Shown: positions 11,193-22,900, numbered from the stretch's first letter. The stretch is DNA of 64,000 nucleotides from Dillenia suffruticosa (GCA_033439265.1 JAVTVX010000031.1:6433501-6497500), one strand, 5' to 3'. Notes: generated by a model from the sequence alone, not told the origin. Made by a program: numbers and translations.

Positions 11193-11990
11193 CTAGGTTT
11201 ACCTTTATTCCACTGAGATAAGAGTTTCTAACTTTGTCTTCAGTGCCAGTCAAATGGTTTTCAAGATTGGTCGAATGTTTTCTGAAGATTTGCCTAAATA
11301 TCTATTCAACTGTCTATTTAGCTTGGTTAGTCGAATGATTTCTTGATGTCTGCTTAAGTGTTCATTCGAACCTCTGTGGACTAGTTGAATACTACAGTCC
11401 TATTCGACTGAGGGAATATTTCAGTTGAAGCCTTTAAGTGCTAATGTTTCTATTGGTCAAAAGCTTACATAGATCAATCGAATTATAAAATGAGTTTTAA
11501 GGATCTGAATCATTCGAATAACTTTTTAAGTATTCAAGCCAAGTTACGAGTCTACTCATGAGTTTGGAATGCTAAAGTTAGGTTGTGACTCAAATTGGTC
11601 AAATGACTAAGCAAGTTGGTTGAATAATCTGCTTAACCTAGATTTGAATTTGTTGAATGACTGAACAAATCGGTTGAATAATTTGTTTGACTCAAGTTTG
11701 GATTGATTGAATGACTAAGAGGTAATTCGACTATTTAGAACTTGTCTTAAAGTTCACTATCTAAGTCAGTTGAATAGCTCGATTAAACAGTTGAATGGTT
11801 TATAGTTTAAGTACTTGATTCAGTCAACTGATTTCTTTAGTATTCGACTTGATTATTTATCTATTTAATTTTGGTCAAATTTCAAGATTCCTCATTCGAC
11901 TAATTTCTATGTTTTCTTAAGGAATTGGTCAGCTAAAACCTATATTGGTCGAATGGTTCAGTTCATGATTGATTCCAAACTTTGCAGACT
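11193..11990. repeat. Degenerate TCGAAT/GTTGAAT-rich repeat, right part
   Basis: After the second CTAGG the tract continues with many irregularly spaced GTCGAATG, GTTGAATG and ATTCGACT motifs (for example 11268, 11327, 11600-11720, 11770). The units are too diverged to fix a period by eye. No coding potential. Confidence 0.5.
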
Positions 11991-13366
11991 AAGTCTTTGG
12001 GATGTTTTACTTATCGTCAAAACCTAAATATGCCAACAAATATAATCTAATTACATTTGAACAATATTGAATTTGAATGATTAAAGTACAAGTTGCAGCA
12101 ACAACAAAGAAAGAAAGAGGACCACCCTCATGATCGACATGCAATGCTTACTTTCGCTAACAAAAATTGGGAAGTGGGAAAAACAAATATATGAGTTGGA
12201 AATTGTAGAGAAAGAAAGCGATAGATGACAGCAAGGTACTTCTTCTCTCTTATTTTCTTCTCCACTTTGATTTCCCTGCTCTTCTCACCACCAAGTCAAA
12301 ATATGCCGAAAATCAAACGTTTTCGACCACCTATTGCATATACGACTTGGCAATTCCTCCTGGTCTTAGATGGAGAAACTTCACCACCTTCCAAAAAACT
12401 CTTCAATACAAGGTAAAGATCCCCCTAAGCCAAATGCAGAACTATGGAACATCAATAGAGTCCATCATGACAAGGGATTCCCAAACATTATGATAGAACC
12501 TTGTGTCAATAGTTCTGTAACTATTGGAACCTTGTATCGACAAATACATTATGATCTTAAAAAGATTTTATTGTTCAAAACCCATCACAACAATCGTTTT
12601 CCAAAACATTATACCCAAATATTTTCAACTCAAAAACCAAATCTCCATCTCATGAAGTAAGCAAAAATTTGTACATCGAACATCAAACACCTACCTCAAT
12701 ACCATCATAATAAAGCCTTTACGAACTAGACATAGTATCAATAACAATAGAATACACGTTTAACATGGCTACTGGCATGTGAAGTGGCACGCTTCATATC
12801 TAAAGAAACATGTGCATGGAAAATACTTGATTTCCATGTCCCTTCAATTTCCCGATGCATACACCCTTATCTACTTCTCATTTACTTACTACAGTAAATG
12901 AATTCATTATCCTTTACAACATGTCACTTCATGAAAACCATGACCGTGCCCTATCAATAACATAACTTTTTTAAGTCTACTCCTCATGTCCTTTCTACAA
13001 AATGACATCAGGAGTAGCACACAAGTGATGGTACATGGCCTGAAGGCCTATTAGCAAAAAGACAAAGTCCACATACCACGAAAGGGTTTTTTTTGGACTT
13101 CCTGGCCATCATCCCTCTTGGTCAAACTTGCCCTCGGTGATTCTCCACCTCGTTTAAGTAACTCTATCGTTTTCCCATCTCACGATCAAGCTTCCTCTCG
13201 GTTAAGCATCTTCTCGACGCTCGAAACTCTTACTTACCAAATCAAGATAATGGTCATCTTAAATTCAAACCTCTAATGATCTTGGAGGCAACTCTTCCTG
13301 TTAAGGTAGGAAATCTTGTGTCAACTTGAACTTTCCTTCGGTGATAAGATTACAAATCATTTAGGG
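11991..13366. other. Unique-looking spacer with one weak exon-like ORF
   Basis: Mostly AT-rich. One ORF at 12225-12416 (63 codons, plus) starts with a hydrophobic signal-peptide-like stretch (MTARYFFSLIFFSTLISLLF) and ends beside a splice-donor-like CAAG/GTAAAG at about 12412. I do not recognise the product, and the ORF may be chance. Nothing else is supported. Confidence 0.25.
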
Positions 13367-13382
13367 ATAGTTAATTTCAACT

Positions 13383-13564
13383 ACTAAACTTTTTTGAGTT
13401 GAGTGATCAAGGGCACTCTACCCTCTTAATCAGATGTCTCGAATTCGAGTTTTGGAAATAGGGGAAAATGATTCGGAAGAGGTAATCTCTAAAATGGGCC
13501 CTACATTGCTCAAACCGAACGAGTCGGGAAAAGTCTAGATACCGGTGCTAAAAACAAAAAAAAA
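13383..13564 (+). mobile_element. tRNA-derived SINE with 16-bp target duplication
   Basis: A ~180 bp element with an A-box-like TGATCAAGGGC (about 13404-13414), a B-box-like AATTCGAGTT (13442-13451) and an A-rich 3' tail (13551-13565), as in plant tRNA-related SINEs transcribed by RNA polymerase III and mobilised by LINE reverse transcriptase. It is flanked by ATAGTTAATTTCAACT (13367-13382) and ATAGTTGATTTCAACT (13565-13580), a duplication with one mismatch. The CTCTTAATCAGATGTCTCGAATTC segment is typical of a tRNA-like 5' region. Family not named. Confidence 0.72.
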
Positions 13565-13898
13565 ATAGTTGATTTCAACTTTTGTAATCTTCAAGAATCC
13601 TTCTACAAGAAAACTAAAGTTCTTATACCCTTGAACAAGGACCTACCATGTAGGGATTTGTTATATATACTTTGCAAGGACGATTGCCCAAGTACGGGCT
13701 CTAACCTAGCAACATACATACACGAGGCAACTATCTGTGCTCTTTAGTCTATTTATACTTTTCAAAACTACTCTTTTTGACTTAAGCGTCAGAGTCTCCA
13801 CCACTAGAGTACCCTCCAGTGGTCTTTTGTGGATTCTATTCATTACCGTGAGCCAAACTCTTCATTGACACCTTGTTCTGATTAGGTCAGTTAAGTGG

Positions 13899-14419
13899 TT
13901 ATCTGTTAAGTCTAAACCCACATCCAACAGTTCTAAACCAAGTTTCTTTAAAATTATACAACCAAAAAAATCCACCATATTCCATGAAAATTTCACCATC
14001 CTTAGTTAACCATTATAGATTTCCACAAACATAAAAATATTTCTCTAATAATGCAATGTTAACCAACTTTTGCCAAGACTTCCTTTCTCCCTACTCCATC
14101 ATCACCCAAACATCAGCATGAGTACTTTGGAAATTATGAAACATACAAAGACAATCTCCTAAAATCCCTACATTTGAATTGAAACAAGTGGCATAATGAT
14201 AAGGCAGTAGCACCATTTGACATGTCTCCCTCATCAAATCAAGAGAAACAATCAAGGGAGTATCGAAATTAGATAACATCTTTTGTTACAAGAAAATTAG
14301 GATGTCCATCAACAAATTTCCCGACTACATCACAAGGAACCCCAAAGGGCAAATCCCGAATCCTCCTCCATGAATTGGATCTCAAACTAGAAACCATAAA
14401 TTGGGTCTCATTTCCACTG
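13899..14419 (-). pseudogene. F-box-associated interaction domain pseudogene
   Basis: F-box proteins are substrate receptors of SCF ubiquitin ligases; the C-terminal F-box-associated (FBA) domain binds the substrate. The minus strand from 14419 reads SSLRSNSWRRIRDLPFGVP, GKFVDGHPNFLV, then after a one-base frame change near 14280 LIVSLDLMRETCQMVLLP, GILGDCLCMFHNFQSTHADVWVMME, and after a stop SWQKLVNI ... LTKDGEIF ... WLYNFKETWFRTVG. This is the characteristic FBA order. No F-box motif lies upstream; similarity stops at an AG-like boundary at about 14419. At least two stops and one frameshift make it dead. Confidence 0.65.
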
Positions 14420-14548
14420 TTTAAAATAGAGTTACATAAAATGTTAGTTAATAGTTAATTTACTTAGTTAAAAGGGTTAATTAATGGTCATTAGTTAACA
14501 AAATAGTTAACTAAACTAGTATATAAATATTAACCCTAATATGCTAAC

Positions 14549-14619
14549 GAGTTGTAACTCAACTGTCACCATTATTTTTCTCCTAGAGATCTCGAGTTCG
14601 AAATTCAAAAAAAAAAAAA
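14549..14619 (+). repeat. Possible tRNA-related SINE fragment with poly-A
   Basis: GTTGTAACTCAACTGTC resembles a tRNA-type A box region, and GTTCGAAATTC at 14596-14606 resembles a B box, followed at once by a 13-base A run. I see no target duplication, so this is tentative. Confidence 0.3.
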
Positions 14620-15324
14620 GAAAAACATTACCCCCAATATATATATATTTTATTATTAAAAATGGAATAAACCTTTCTTCTTTTTCTATCATGGTAACTC
14701 TGACTCCAAGTTTTAGGGTTCTTCATTGTGAATATTTCATTCCCAATTTTTCTCATCAATTTTTTTTTATTTTCTCTTTTTTTTCTTTTCTTCATCCTTT
14801 GCTTTGTGATCTAATTATCCCTCTCTCACTCTCTCTGTACATCTTTTGAAGGTTTTTAAACAAACTAACAAATAATTTTTCTCATGTAAAAATTTTCGGA
14901 TCTAAATTGGGTTAGAATCACTTATCTCTTTCCAACGGTTGGATATTCTAAACCAAAAGGATATAACAAAATTGGATCACCTTTTATTATTTACAATCCA
15001 AATGCCTTGGTAGTGAAATGATCAACAAATCTTCAAAACCCTTTTTCTTTACTTCCAATGTGGGAAGATTAACTTTTCACTTTCTCAATCTTGTGCATAT
15101 ACTAAAAAATGCACTTTTCTTCATTCACTGTTTTTTGTTTATTTAAGTTCACGAGCATGCACGAAAAAAACAACATGGAAGAAAGTGTGTTTTTTTACCA
15201 ACAAAAGGGGAGATAGTTATATAGGAAGTTGAGGGGTGGTTTAACACAAAAAACCACTCCTTAACTTCTCTCCCATTTAAAATTCAAATTAAATAGGACT
15301 TGAGTCTTGAGTCTTGTGTCTACT
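14620..15324. other. AT-rich spacer ending at a gypsy insertion site
   Basis: No gene is recognisable. The last ~40 bases continue on the far side of the gypsy LTR at 30321: CTACT at 15320-15324 pairs with CTACC at 30321-30325 as a target-site duplication. Confidence 0.4.
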
Positions 15325-15767
15325 TGTCACGCCTCAAACCGGAGTGGTGAACAGCCGCCCGTTATTTGGGATGTTGACTTTCTATAACCAAACAAGCAAA
15401 ACCTCCCCATAAATTGGAAGTCTATCAAATACCATATATCGACTTATCACATATCTATATACATAGGATAGTCCGGCCAAAATCAATAATCTCCTCAGAT
15501 CATCCAATCCCTGTCAACCATGCAGGATAATGTAAGGCTAACAATAGTCCTACACCAGATCTTTACTGCCATGCCCCCATCAAAGGCATGAACAGTCGCC
15601 AGTTAACCCTCCCGTGTTTTAGAGATGGCACCGAGCGAACCTAGAGGATACTTCAAGAACATGACACATTTCTCAAAGTAAATGTTCACAATAGTACAGA
15701 TCATGCCTCAATGTAATAAAATAGAGTTGAGAGTTTCAATAAAATACACATAATTTTACATACAGCC

Positions 15768-16223
15768 TGTTAAAAATAAGGGAGAAGATGAAGATAAGTC
15801 TCAAGGTATTCAACTTGAAAATATGATAATGTCATAAACATTGGGCCTTTTATTTTTTAATGTTCAGAATTTGGCAACATATTTATGACCCAAAATACAT
15901 TCAAAAACAAGCCCAATGAAGCCCAAAAGTATGGAGAAAAGTCTAAGAGGTAAACCCAAATAGCTAGGGGCAGTTTGGGCAATGTATATTCCAACAGTCC
16001 AAAAACTAGCTGTTGGAATTCCTTGGGGTTTGAGCCCCAACGGGAATATTGACTTTGTTCTCTCTCTACTGGCTATTTTTCTCCCTTTGCCTATAAATAG
16101 AGCTATTGCTCTCCTTGTAAAATTAAGAGGAAGATAATCTCTCTTCCTTTGTATCATTCTACTACATCAATAAAAACCAGAAGTTTATTAGATTTCTCTC
16201 TCTTCTTAGTCAAAAATCCAACA
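15768..16223 (+). repeat. Copia-A1 5' LTR
   Basis: 456 bp from TGTTAAAAATAAGGG to AAATCCAACA, with the TATA box CTATAAATAG at 16091-16100 and AATAAA in U5. Its right neighbour is not a PBS but gypsy integrase sequence. Confidence 0.9.
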
Positions 16224-16853
16224 CTCTCTGACTGACCATCAGTCTAGGGGTGGTATACTGTGCTGAAACTCAGTCTAGTACCCAACGCTTCATGTGGTCT
16301 GAGCCAAAACCTAGATGTAAATCTAGGATCTCTATCTGACACTATTGACACAGGTACTCCATGAAGTCTAACAATAGTGTCGATATAGAGACGTGGCCAA
16401 CACTTCTAAACAGAAATCGACACGAATAGCAGTGAAGTGCGCAGACTTCGTAAGTCTATCTACAATCACCCATACGGCGTCATGCTGTGCTGAAGTTCAA
16501 GGCTGTCCCATCATAAAATCCATTGTGATGTGTTCCCACTTCCACTTAAGAATGGGGAGGGGATGCAAAGTACCTGCGGGTCGTTGATGCTCGACCTTCA
16601 CCTGATGGCAAACCAAGCATCGAGCAACAAACTCTGCGATCTCCCTTTTTATCCTGGGCCACCAATAACTATCTCAAATAATCTGATACATTTTCGGGCC
16701 GCTCGGATGCAAAGCATTAGCGGAGGAATGAGTCTCCTCAAGAATAGCCCTACGAAGATCGCTATCGATGGGAATGCAAACCCGCTCCCTGTATACAACT
16801 AGTCTATCATCGCGGACTCGGAAGTCTTTACTGCTGATCTTCTCAAGAATACT
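16224..16853 (-). pseudogene. Gypsy integrase, truncated after the catalytic Glu
   Basis: Integrase joins retrotransposon cDNA to the chromosome. On the minus strand an H2C2 zinc region is visible (LHPSGPKMY ... SYWWPRIKREI ... CLVCHQVKVEH), then the core with [30 protein letters not shown], and finally TDGQSER at the very edge (16224-16240), that is the D, D and E of the active site. Stops interrupt the frame. Everything C-terminal (GPY/F region and any chromodomain), the PPT and the 3' LTR are gone, because the sequence abuts the copia-A1 LTR. Confidence 0.8.
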
Positions 16854-18373
16854 CTAGAGCTCCTTATCTGACCCCTGAAGCTCTTTAATGCGATCAACCA
16901 AAGTTGGCCTCATCTCAAATCGAGCTAGTAGTGCTCCTTGATCATCACTAGTCAAACTGACTCTGAGTGTATGGAGTCCCATCAAGAAAGAGAGGTAAGC
17001 ACTCTCTGTCGTAGTAAAGGGAGAAGATGAGGATGATAACTTTCGGCTCAATGCATCTGCCACCACATTTGCCTTTCCCGGATGATAATCAATGATAAGG
17101 TTGTTGTCTTTCAATAACTCCAACCATCTCCTCTGTCTAAGGTTCAACTCCCACTGGGTGAACAAGTACTTTAGACTTTTGTGATCCGTGAATACCCTAT
17201 AAGTCACCCCATATAAGTAATGTCACCATATTTTCAAGGCAAAGATTATGGCGGCCAACTCAAGATCGTACGTTGGATAGTTCAATTCATTCTTCTTAAA
17301 TAGCAGAGAAGTATATGCAATGACCCGACCATCTTGCATTTGTACATAACCCAATCCTTGTCGGCTGGCATCATTATACGCTACATACTCCCGACTAATA
17401 GTAAGAAGGCTAAGATCAGTGCAGATGTCAATCGTTGTTTGAGTTCCTGAAAGCTCACCTCACAACGATCATCCCATAGGAATTTGGCATCCTTTCGTGT
17501 CAACCTAGATAGTAGGGTGGCAATCTGGGAGAATCCTTCTACAAACCGCCGATAATATCCTGCAAGATCAAGGAAATTCCAGATTTCAGTCACCGTCTGT
17601 GGCTGCTCCCACCTCAGAATGGCTTCAACCTTTTGTGGATCGATAAAGATACCTTCTGCAGAAACTATGTGCCCTAAAAAACCAATCTGCTACAACCAAA
17701 ATTTATACTTGGTGAATTTGGCATACAACCGTCTATCGCGAAGGATCTGCAAAATAACCCGAAGGTGCTAAGCATGCTCCTCATCACTCCTTGAATAGAC
17801 TAGAATGTCATCAATGAATACAATGATGAATCAATCTAGAAAATCATGGAAAACCTGATTTATCAAATCCATAAAGGCGGCTAGTGCATTGGTCAGCCCA
17901 AACGGCATAACCAAGAACTCAAAGTGTCCATATTAGGTACAGAAAGCAATCTTTGACACATCGTCAGCTCTAATCCGTAATTGGTGGTAACTTGATGGGA
18001 GATCTATCTTTGAGAAAATCCTAGCACCTTGCAGTTGATCAAACAAATTATCAATACGAGGCAATGGATATCGGTTCTTGATAATGACTTTGTTCAACTG
18101 CTGATAATCCACACAAAGTCGGAGGGTACCGTCCTTCTTTTTCACAAATAGTACTAGTAGACCCTAAGGTAAAGTGCTCGGACGGATAAACCCTTTATCC
18201 AACAATTCTTGCAATTGAATTTTGAGCTCTTTTAGCTTGGCTGGTGCCATTCTATACGACAGGAGAGAGATAGGAGTGGTTCCTGGAGCCAAATCAATCT
18301 CAAAATCGAACTCCCAAATTGGTGGTAATCCGGGTAGCTCCTCAAGGAATACATCGGGAAACTCCTGTATCAC
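16854..18373 (-). pseudogene. Gypsy reverse transcriptase and RNase H
   Basis: RT starts with the conserved lead [14 protein letters not shown] and [13 protein letters not shown], then [41 protein letters not shown], and the catalytic FIDDILVYS (about 17794-17820). The connection shows LDLAGYYRRFVEGFS. RNase H ends in [21 protein letters not shown] and VVADALSRK (16854-17207). Stops at about 18161, 17931, 17690 and 17215 break the frame, so it is non-functional. Motif wording is that of plant gypsy elements of the chromovirus Tekay/Del type, which is an inference. Confidence 0.85.
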
Positions 18374-18394
18374 TGGAACCTCATCAAGTCTCGG

Positions 18395-18889
18395 TTATTC
18401 TATGGTGGTATCAATCACATGAGCCAGGTATGCTGTGCATCCTTGACATATCATTCGTCTGGTTTCCATCACTGATACTACACAGCAAGGTAGTATCCGT
18501 CTCTTACCCACAAATGTCAACGGTGGCCCTTCAGACCTCCGAAACTCTGTTTCCTTGGTGAAACAATCCTTGGAAACCCTATGAGTACTCAACCAATCCA
18601 TCCTTAGGATAGCATCAAAATCTATCATGTCGATAGGAATCAAGTCTGCTTCTAACACTGTCCCCTCGATCATGGCATCGCTCCCTCTATATACGGAATC
18701 TCTAAACATTTGCTCACCAAGAGGAGTGATAACCAATAGCTCATCTTCTGAGGACGATAACGGCCAACTCGACAGTTGAGCGAAGTGAGCTCTCATATAA
18801 GAAAAGTTCAATCCGGTATCTATAAGAACACGGGCATCGGCTCCAAATATTTTCATAGTACCTGGATGTGAGAGACTTAAAATAATCAA
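18395..18889 (-). pseudogene. Gypsy aspartic protease
   Basis: Retropepsin-like domain that would cut the polyprotein. ARVLIDTGLNFSY holds the D-T-G active site, although the usual A-T-H-S following it reads L-N-F-S; FDAILRMDWLSTHR is the conserved second half (usually GMDWL). The frame is open for 164 codons but is separated by stops from gag and RT. Confidence 0.75.
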
Positions 18890-18908
18890 TCGAAAGTACT
18901 CAAAAGAT

Positions 18909-18932
18909 GGATATATATATATATATATATCA
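18909..18932. repeat. (TA)n microsatellite
   Basis: Uninterrupted AT dinucleotides between gypsy protease and gag. Similar runs are at 1320, 20790, 21425, 31113, 46208 and 46531. Confidence 0.7.
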
Positions 18933-19199
18933 CAATAGTTAAGCCTCTGGGGCTTTAACTAGTCATGTCCATACATGTCACTATGAGATACATGATTTCA
19001 AAAAGGGAAATCAAAACAGCTAAACCTCTAGAGCTTTAGCTAGAAGTAGATATACATAACTATCATGGTACTCATGATCTCAAAAAGAAAGAAATGGTAC
19101 ATAAACTCCTAAATAGAAGGATTTACTAGAGGATTACCCATGATTATATCTGGGTTTGCCTGACTATCCTCCTGAGTCATAGCATACACCCGGGCCTAT

Positions 19200-20577
19200 G
19201 CTCTTACCTACTGCCATGAAGGTCCTGGTACAATGTCGCTCCCGATTGCAGTCCGTAGAGCAGTGTGTACTGAAGGTGCATGTGCTCCCTGCTGTCCTAC
19301 CCACGGACTACTCTGATGACTCGAAGTCATTTGACCTCCAAGTCCTAAATCAGGACATGAACTCTTGATGTGTCTTGGCTTCCCACAGTGGAAGCAAGTA
19401 ATAGGTGTCCTGCAGGCTCCCAGAGGGTGGTGCCTGCCACATCTGCAGCAAAAAAAGGGCTGCTAAGCAATAGTCTGGCTCGTGGCACTAGGGGCTGCTG
19501 CTACAAACCCCTGTGGACGTGGTCCTTGTCCAAAGTGTACCGGGATAAAGCGAAAGGGGCCTCTGTGAAAGCCTGAAGTCCTACCCTTCTTCGTGCTCTG
19601 ACCTGACTGTGCCCCAGTCCTCTTCTTTCTCTGCTCTCTACTCTCCCTTTGCCTACCCTCAGTGTGGAGAATCTTTTTCACACAGTATGCTGAGTCAACT
19701 ATCTCCACGAGGGAGAAATTAGGAGTGACTGTCATGTACCTTCTAATATTCAAGTTGAGGTCGTCCTCAAACTTGAATCTCATTTGCTTCGGTGTAGCTA
19801 AGTTGGGGACAAAAGCAGTTAATCGTCTCAGTTCTGCCTCGTACTCAGCCACTGACCTAGTCCCCTATTGCAAGTGAAGGAACTTCGTCCTCTTGCAATC
19901 CTGCTAAAACTCAGAGAAGTATCTATGGTTAAACTCCCTCAGGAAGTCATCCCACCGTAGTAGCTTAGTAGCGTCATTACTAATAGCCTCAAACCAAGTG
20001 AGGCATCTCCGTCTAGTAGCCTCTCTACTACCTGTAGCCTATACTCGTCACCCAACCCCAAGTTTGTCAAGATCCTACGGGTCCGGTTAGTCTAGTGTTT
20101 TGCTGCTGTAGCATCACCAGATCCTGCAAAGTCCGTGTATCCCAACTGTCGAGCTTCTTTGATTAGATGTGTCATCTCGTGGATGCGTCTAAGTGTGGAG
20201 GAAGTAGAGTCATTCGGACCAGAGACTAAAGAAGGACCTGCCACTGGTGGAGGATCCGGAGCCACAACTATAGGTACTGCTGGAGGAATAGGCACTGCTG
20301 TAGGAGTCGGCATTGCCGTCAGTGGTGGTGGGGTTGGCATCTGAACCCTGTGGGAGGTATACCACTCATACACCTGCCTAAACGCCTCGAGTAATGGTGG
20401 TGGAACCTCGGCTGTAGTAGCCGGCAGAGTAGGTGCTGCAGGGGGCACCCGTGAAGAAGAAGCAGCCTCAGGCACTCCAAGGGTCTCAGGTTCCCTCTGA
20501 GGGTTAGGCACTTGAGGAGTCTCAGGTGGAGCAAGTCTAGCTTCGCGTCCCGCGATTTTACCGCGTCTAGGCGGCAT
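19200..20577 (-). pseudogene. Gypsy gag with CCHC knuckle
   Basis: The likely start is MPPRRGK at 20577, eight codons inside the longer open frame; MPPRRG is common at the start of plant Tekay/Del-type Gag. A proline-rich region follows, then the capsid region (MAEYEAELRRLTAFVPNLA, MRFKFEDDLNLNIRRYMTV) and one CCHC knuckle CFHCGKPRHIKSSC at about 19351-19396. Several stops and frame changes lie between the 20092-20577 and 19463-19852 blocks. Homologous to the gag at 1937-2793. Confidence 0.75.
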
Positions 20578-20889
20578 AATTCTGCTAAGGGAGATTTTCA
20601 TTAGATATAATTCTAGAGTTTAGCATGATTTAAGGATTAGGTTTAGTTATGTAGTAACTAACCCCCTAAAATGAATAAAGTCTTTGGTTTAAAAATCAAT
20701 AGAAAATGACATATTAGGTTAGATACGAATCGTATCTAACCCCTAAAATGAATTGAACTCATAAACCTGAAACCATATGGTATGCAGGGATATATATATA
20801 TATGACTGTATGAAACTCTCATGCATTGATTACTTTAGACATGTTCATGCTTGGGAAACGATTTACGTAGACATAAGGCTCTTAACTAA
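20578..20889 (-). other. Gypsy 5' leader
   Basis: Untranslated leader between PBS and gag. Its segment AGAGTTTCATACAGTCAT (minus strand, about 20800-20817) matches the plus-strand leader at about 24960-24978, showing that the two flanking gypsy halves belong to one family. A (TA)n run lies at 20790-20802. Confidence 0.5.
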
Positions 20890-20902
20890 GAGCTTGATAC
20901 CA
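20890..20902 (-). other. Gypsy primer-binding site, minus strand
   Basis: The minus strand reads TGGTATCAAGCTC, a degraded initiator-Met PBS, eight bases inside the LTR end at 20910. Confidence 0.65.
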
Positions 20903-20909
20903 ACCGAAC

Positions 20910-22670
20910 TATCATGTCCCGGTCCTCGATCCAAGGCGTAAGCAGTCGCCACGCTATCCCGGATGCTGACATTAAATTCTCACCCATCAACAAACAAACG
21001 GACAGAACCTCCCCATAATTCGGAGGTCCATCCTATTTCAAAATCTCGTCAATCAATAACATATCAATATATAATGGTCAACCTGGCAAATCATCAATAC
21101 AACCAACCAATCCACATCCTTGTCAACATCCAAAAATAATAAAAGGCTAATCCAGTCCTATCCACAGACCTCTACTGCCATGCCCCCATCAAAGGTATGA
21201 ATAGTTACCGGTCACCCCTCCTGTGATTTAGAGGTGGCACCGTGCGAACGTAATAGACAATCCTAGACATCATACATTTTCCAAAGTGATTGAACACAAT
21301 AGTACAATCATACCTCAATGCAATACAATGAAATAAGAGTTACAATAATATGTATAATTCTTTACATACAGTCATCCATTTTATATACATATACAATGGT
21401 CTATTTACAATCCCAAATATACAAATATATATATATATATATCATCCCATATCTTTAAACACAATCCTGCGGAAGAATGCTTAACACCATACCCAGGTCC
21501 GATGTCTCTAACAAAACCTTGTATGTTGCTTTGTCGCAATGCGTCCTACTATAGCTATCTCTGTGGAACAGAAAGTAAGGGGTGAGTATTATGGGGAATA
21601 CTCAGCAAGTGAGAGGGTATATATAAGTGTGTTCAATGTGTTGGTGAAAAATAGAGTGTCAAAATGATTCAATAGATTCATAAGTCCGTATAATATATGA
21701 AAACAATACATAATGAACAATTCATCATAAATCATTCTTTTTCATACATTTCAAATACATATGCATCCATATCAACCGAATCACACAATTATAGAGCATG
21801 CCATAATCAATTCTTTGCAAAGGTCGACCACGACCAATGGCAGGCGCATCGGGGGTTTTTATATACAAAGTTAGAAAATACTCTCCACCCCAACATTGGC
21901 GACAGAGCTCATCAGGTGTTAGACTAGGGCGTTACCTAGTCCTCCCCTTTTCAGGTTCAACCCAACTAGTATTGTGTCGAGTCCCAATATCATATATGAC
22001 GTTTGGGGATACGTCTTGCAGAAGCGTATTCAGGCACAATTGGTGCCTCTGCAAATGCCCTTCGTAGATACGGCATACCCAACTCATAGGTGTATCTCAT
22101 AAATCATATCATCATGGCATGCATAAAGGCCCTCGGCCGATAACATAATATCATCATAATATACGTGTCATGCCAACATTTACTAAATCATATCAAACAC
22201 TTCTCATAATTGATTTCATAAAATCATACGCATATCGATGCAATGGCACGTTTTTCATTTCGCAAATCATTTAGATGCATATTTCACAATAAAATCATGC
22301 TGTGGACATTCCAATGATTCACAAAACATTTCACAAATCCATTCAAAAAATCATAGCACACGATCATAATTCATGTTTGCATTGAAAAGCATTTTAAAAC
22401 ATGTCATGCTTGCACACGATCATAATTCATACTTGCATTAAAGTGAATTTAGCATGTATAAACCACACGGTATCAATTTTGCACGCGTGGGTTTCATTTT
22501 GACTCGGTAGGGTAAATTCTTATCCTATTGAGTGAGTTTTGGCAAATTTCTCAAAATCTCATTTTTGACTTGTGAAAATCATTAGTTAGCCTAAATTTGG
22601 CAACTTGGCAAAATTTCAACAATTTCACACGAGTATATTTTGATTTCGTTTGGTAGGAGCTTCTTTCTCG
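20910..22670 (-). repeat. Gypsy 5' LTR, minus orientation (right end approximate)
   Basis: Collinear with the solo LTR: the start (TGTCCCGG) matches 15325, CATGCCCCCATCAAAGG at 21180 matches 15572, the ACTCACC-like R region at 21580-21620 matches 28913, and the AGTGAATTTAGCATGTATA block at 22442-22460 matches 30094-30112. Similarity fades after about 22600, so the U3 start is not fixed. Confidence 0.6.
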
Positions 22671-22900
22671 CCCCCGGCGAGTAGTCATCAAGCACTCTCG
22701 AGCAAACGATGTGGTTTTACCCAAATTCAAGTTTCTTTGGCCAGACCGCTAGCCCGCAAACCCACCACCCAACGACAGCCCGCAAGCCTGCCACGGCCCG
22801 CGAGCCTATGACCAGCCATCTCCTTCAAGAGCTCACCTGCAGTACCCACAGAAACCCTAGGTTGCGGCTTCTTCATTGCAGGTAACAGCTATGTTGGTTG
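22671..22900. other. Locally GC-rich junction between opposing gypsy LTRs
   Basis: It contains three spaced GCCCGC-A/G-A/C-type units (GCCCGCAAACCC, GCCCGCAAGCCT, GCCCGCGAGCCT at about 22751-22808), in contrast to the AT-rich surroundings. No gene is supported. It probably belongs to one of the LTR U3 regions. Confidence 0.3.

Noticed and set aside
15864-16157. 97-codon minus-strand ORF in A-family LTRs (also 54205, 58787)
   Set aside because: It lies antisense across U3, TATA and U5; an LTR repeat artefact.
20135-20344. Gly/Ala/Val-rich plus-strand ORF opposite gypsy gag
   Set aside because: Antisense of the proline-rich Gag N-terminus; low complexity produces the open frame.
22751-22860. 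GC-rich stretch with AG/GT borders as a captured host exon
   Set aside because: No open frame of useful length and no recognisable protein; it lies within gypsy LTR territory.
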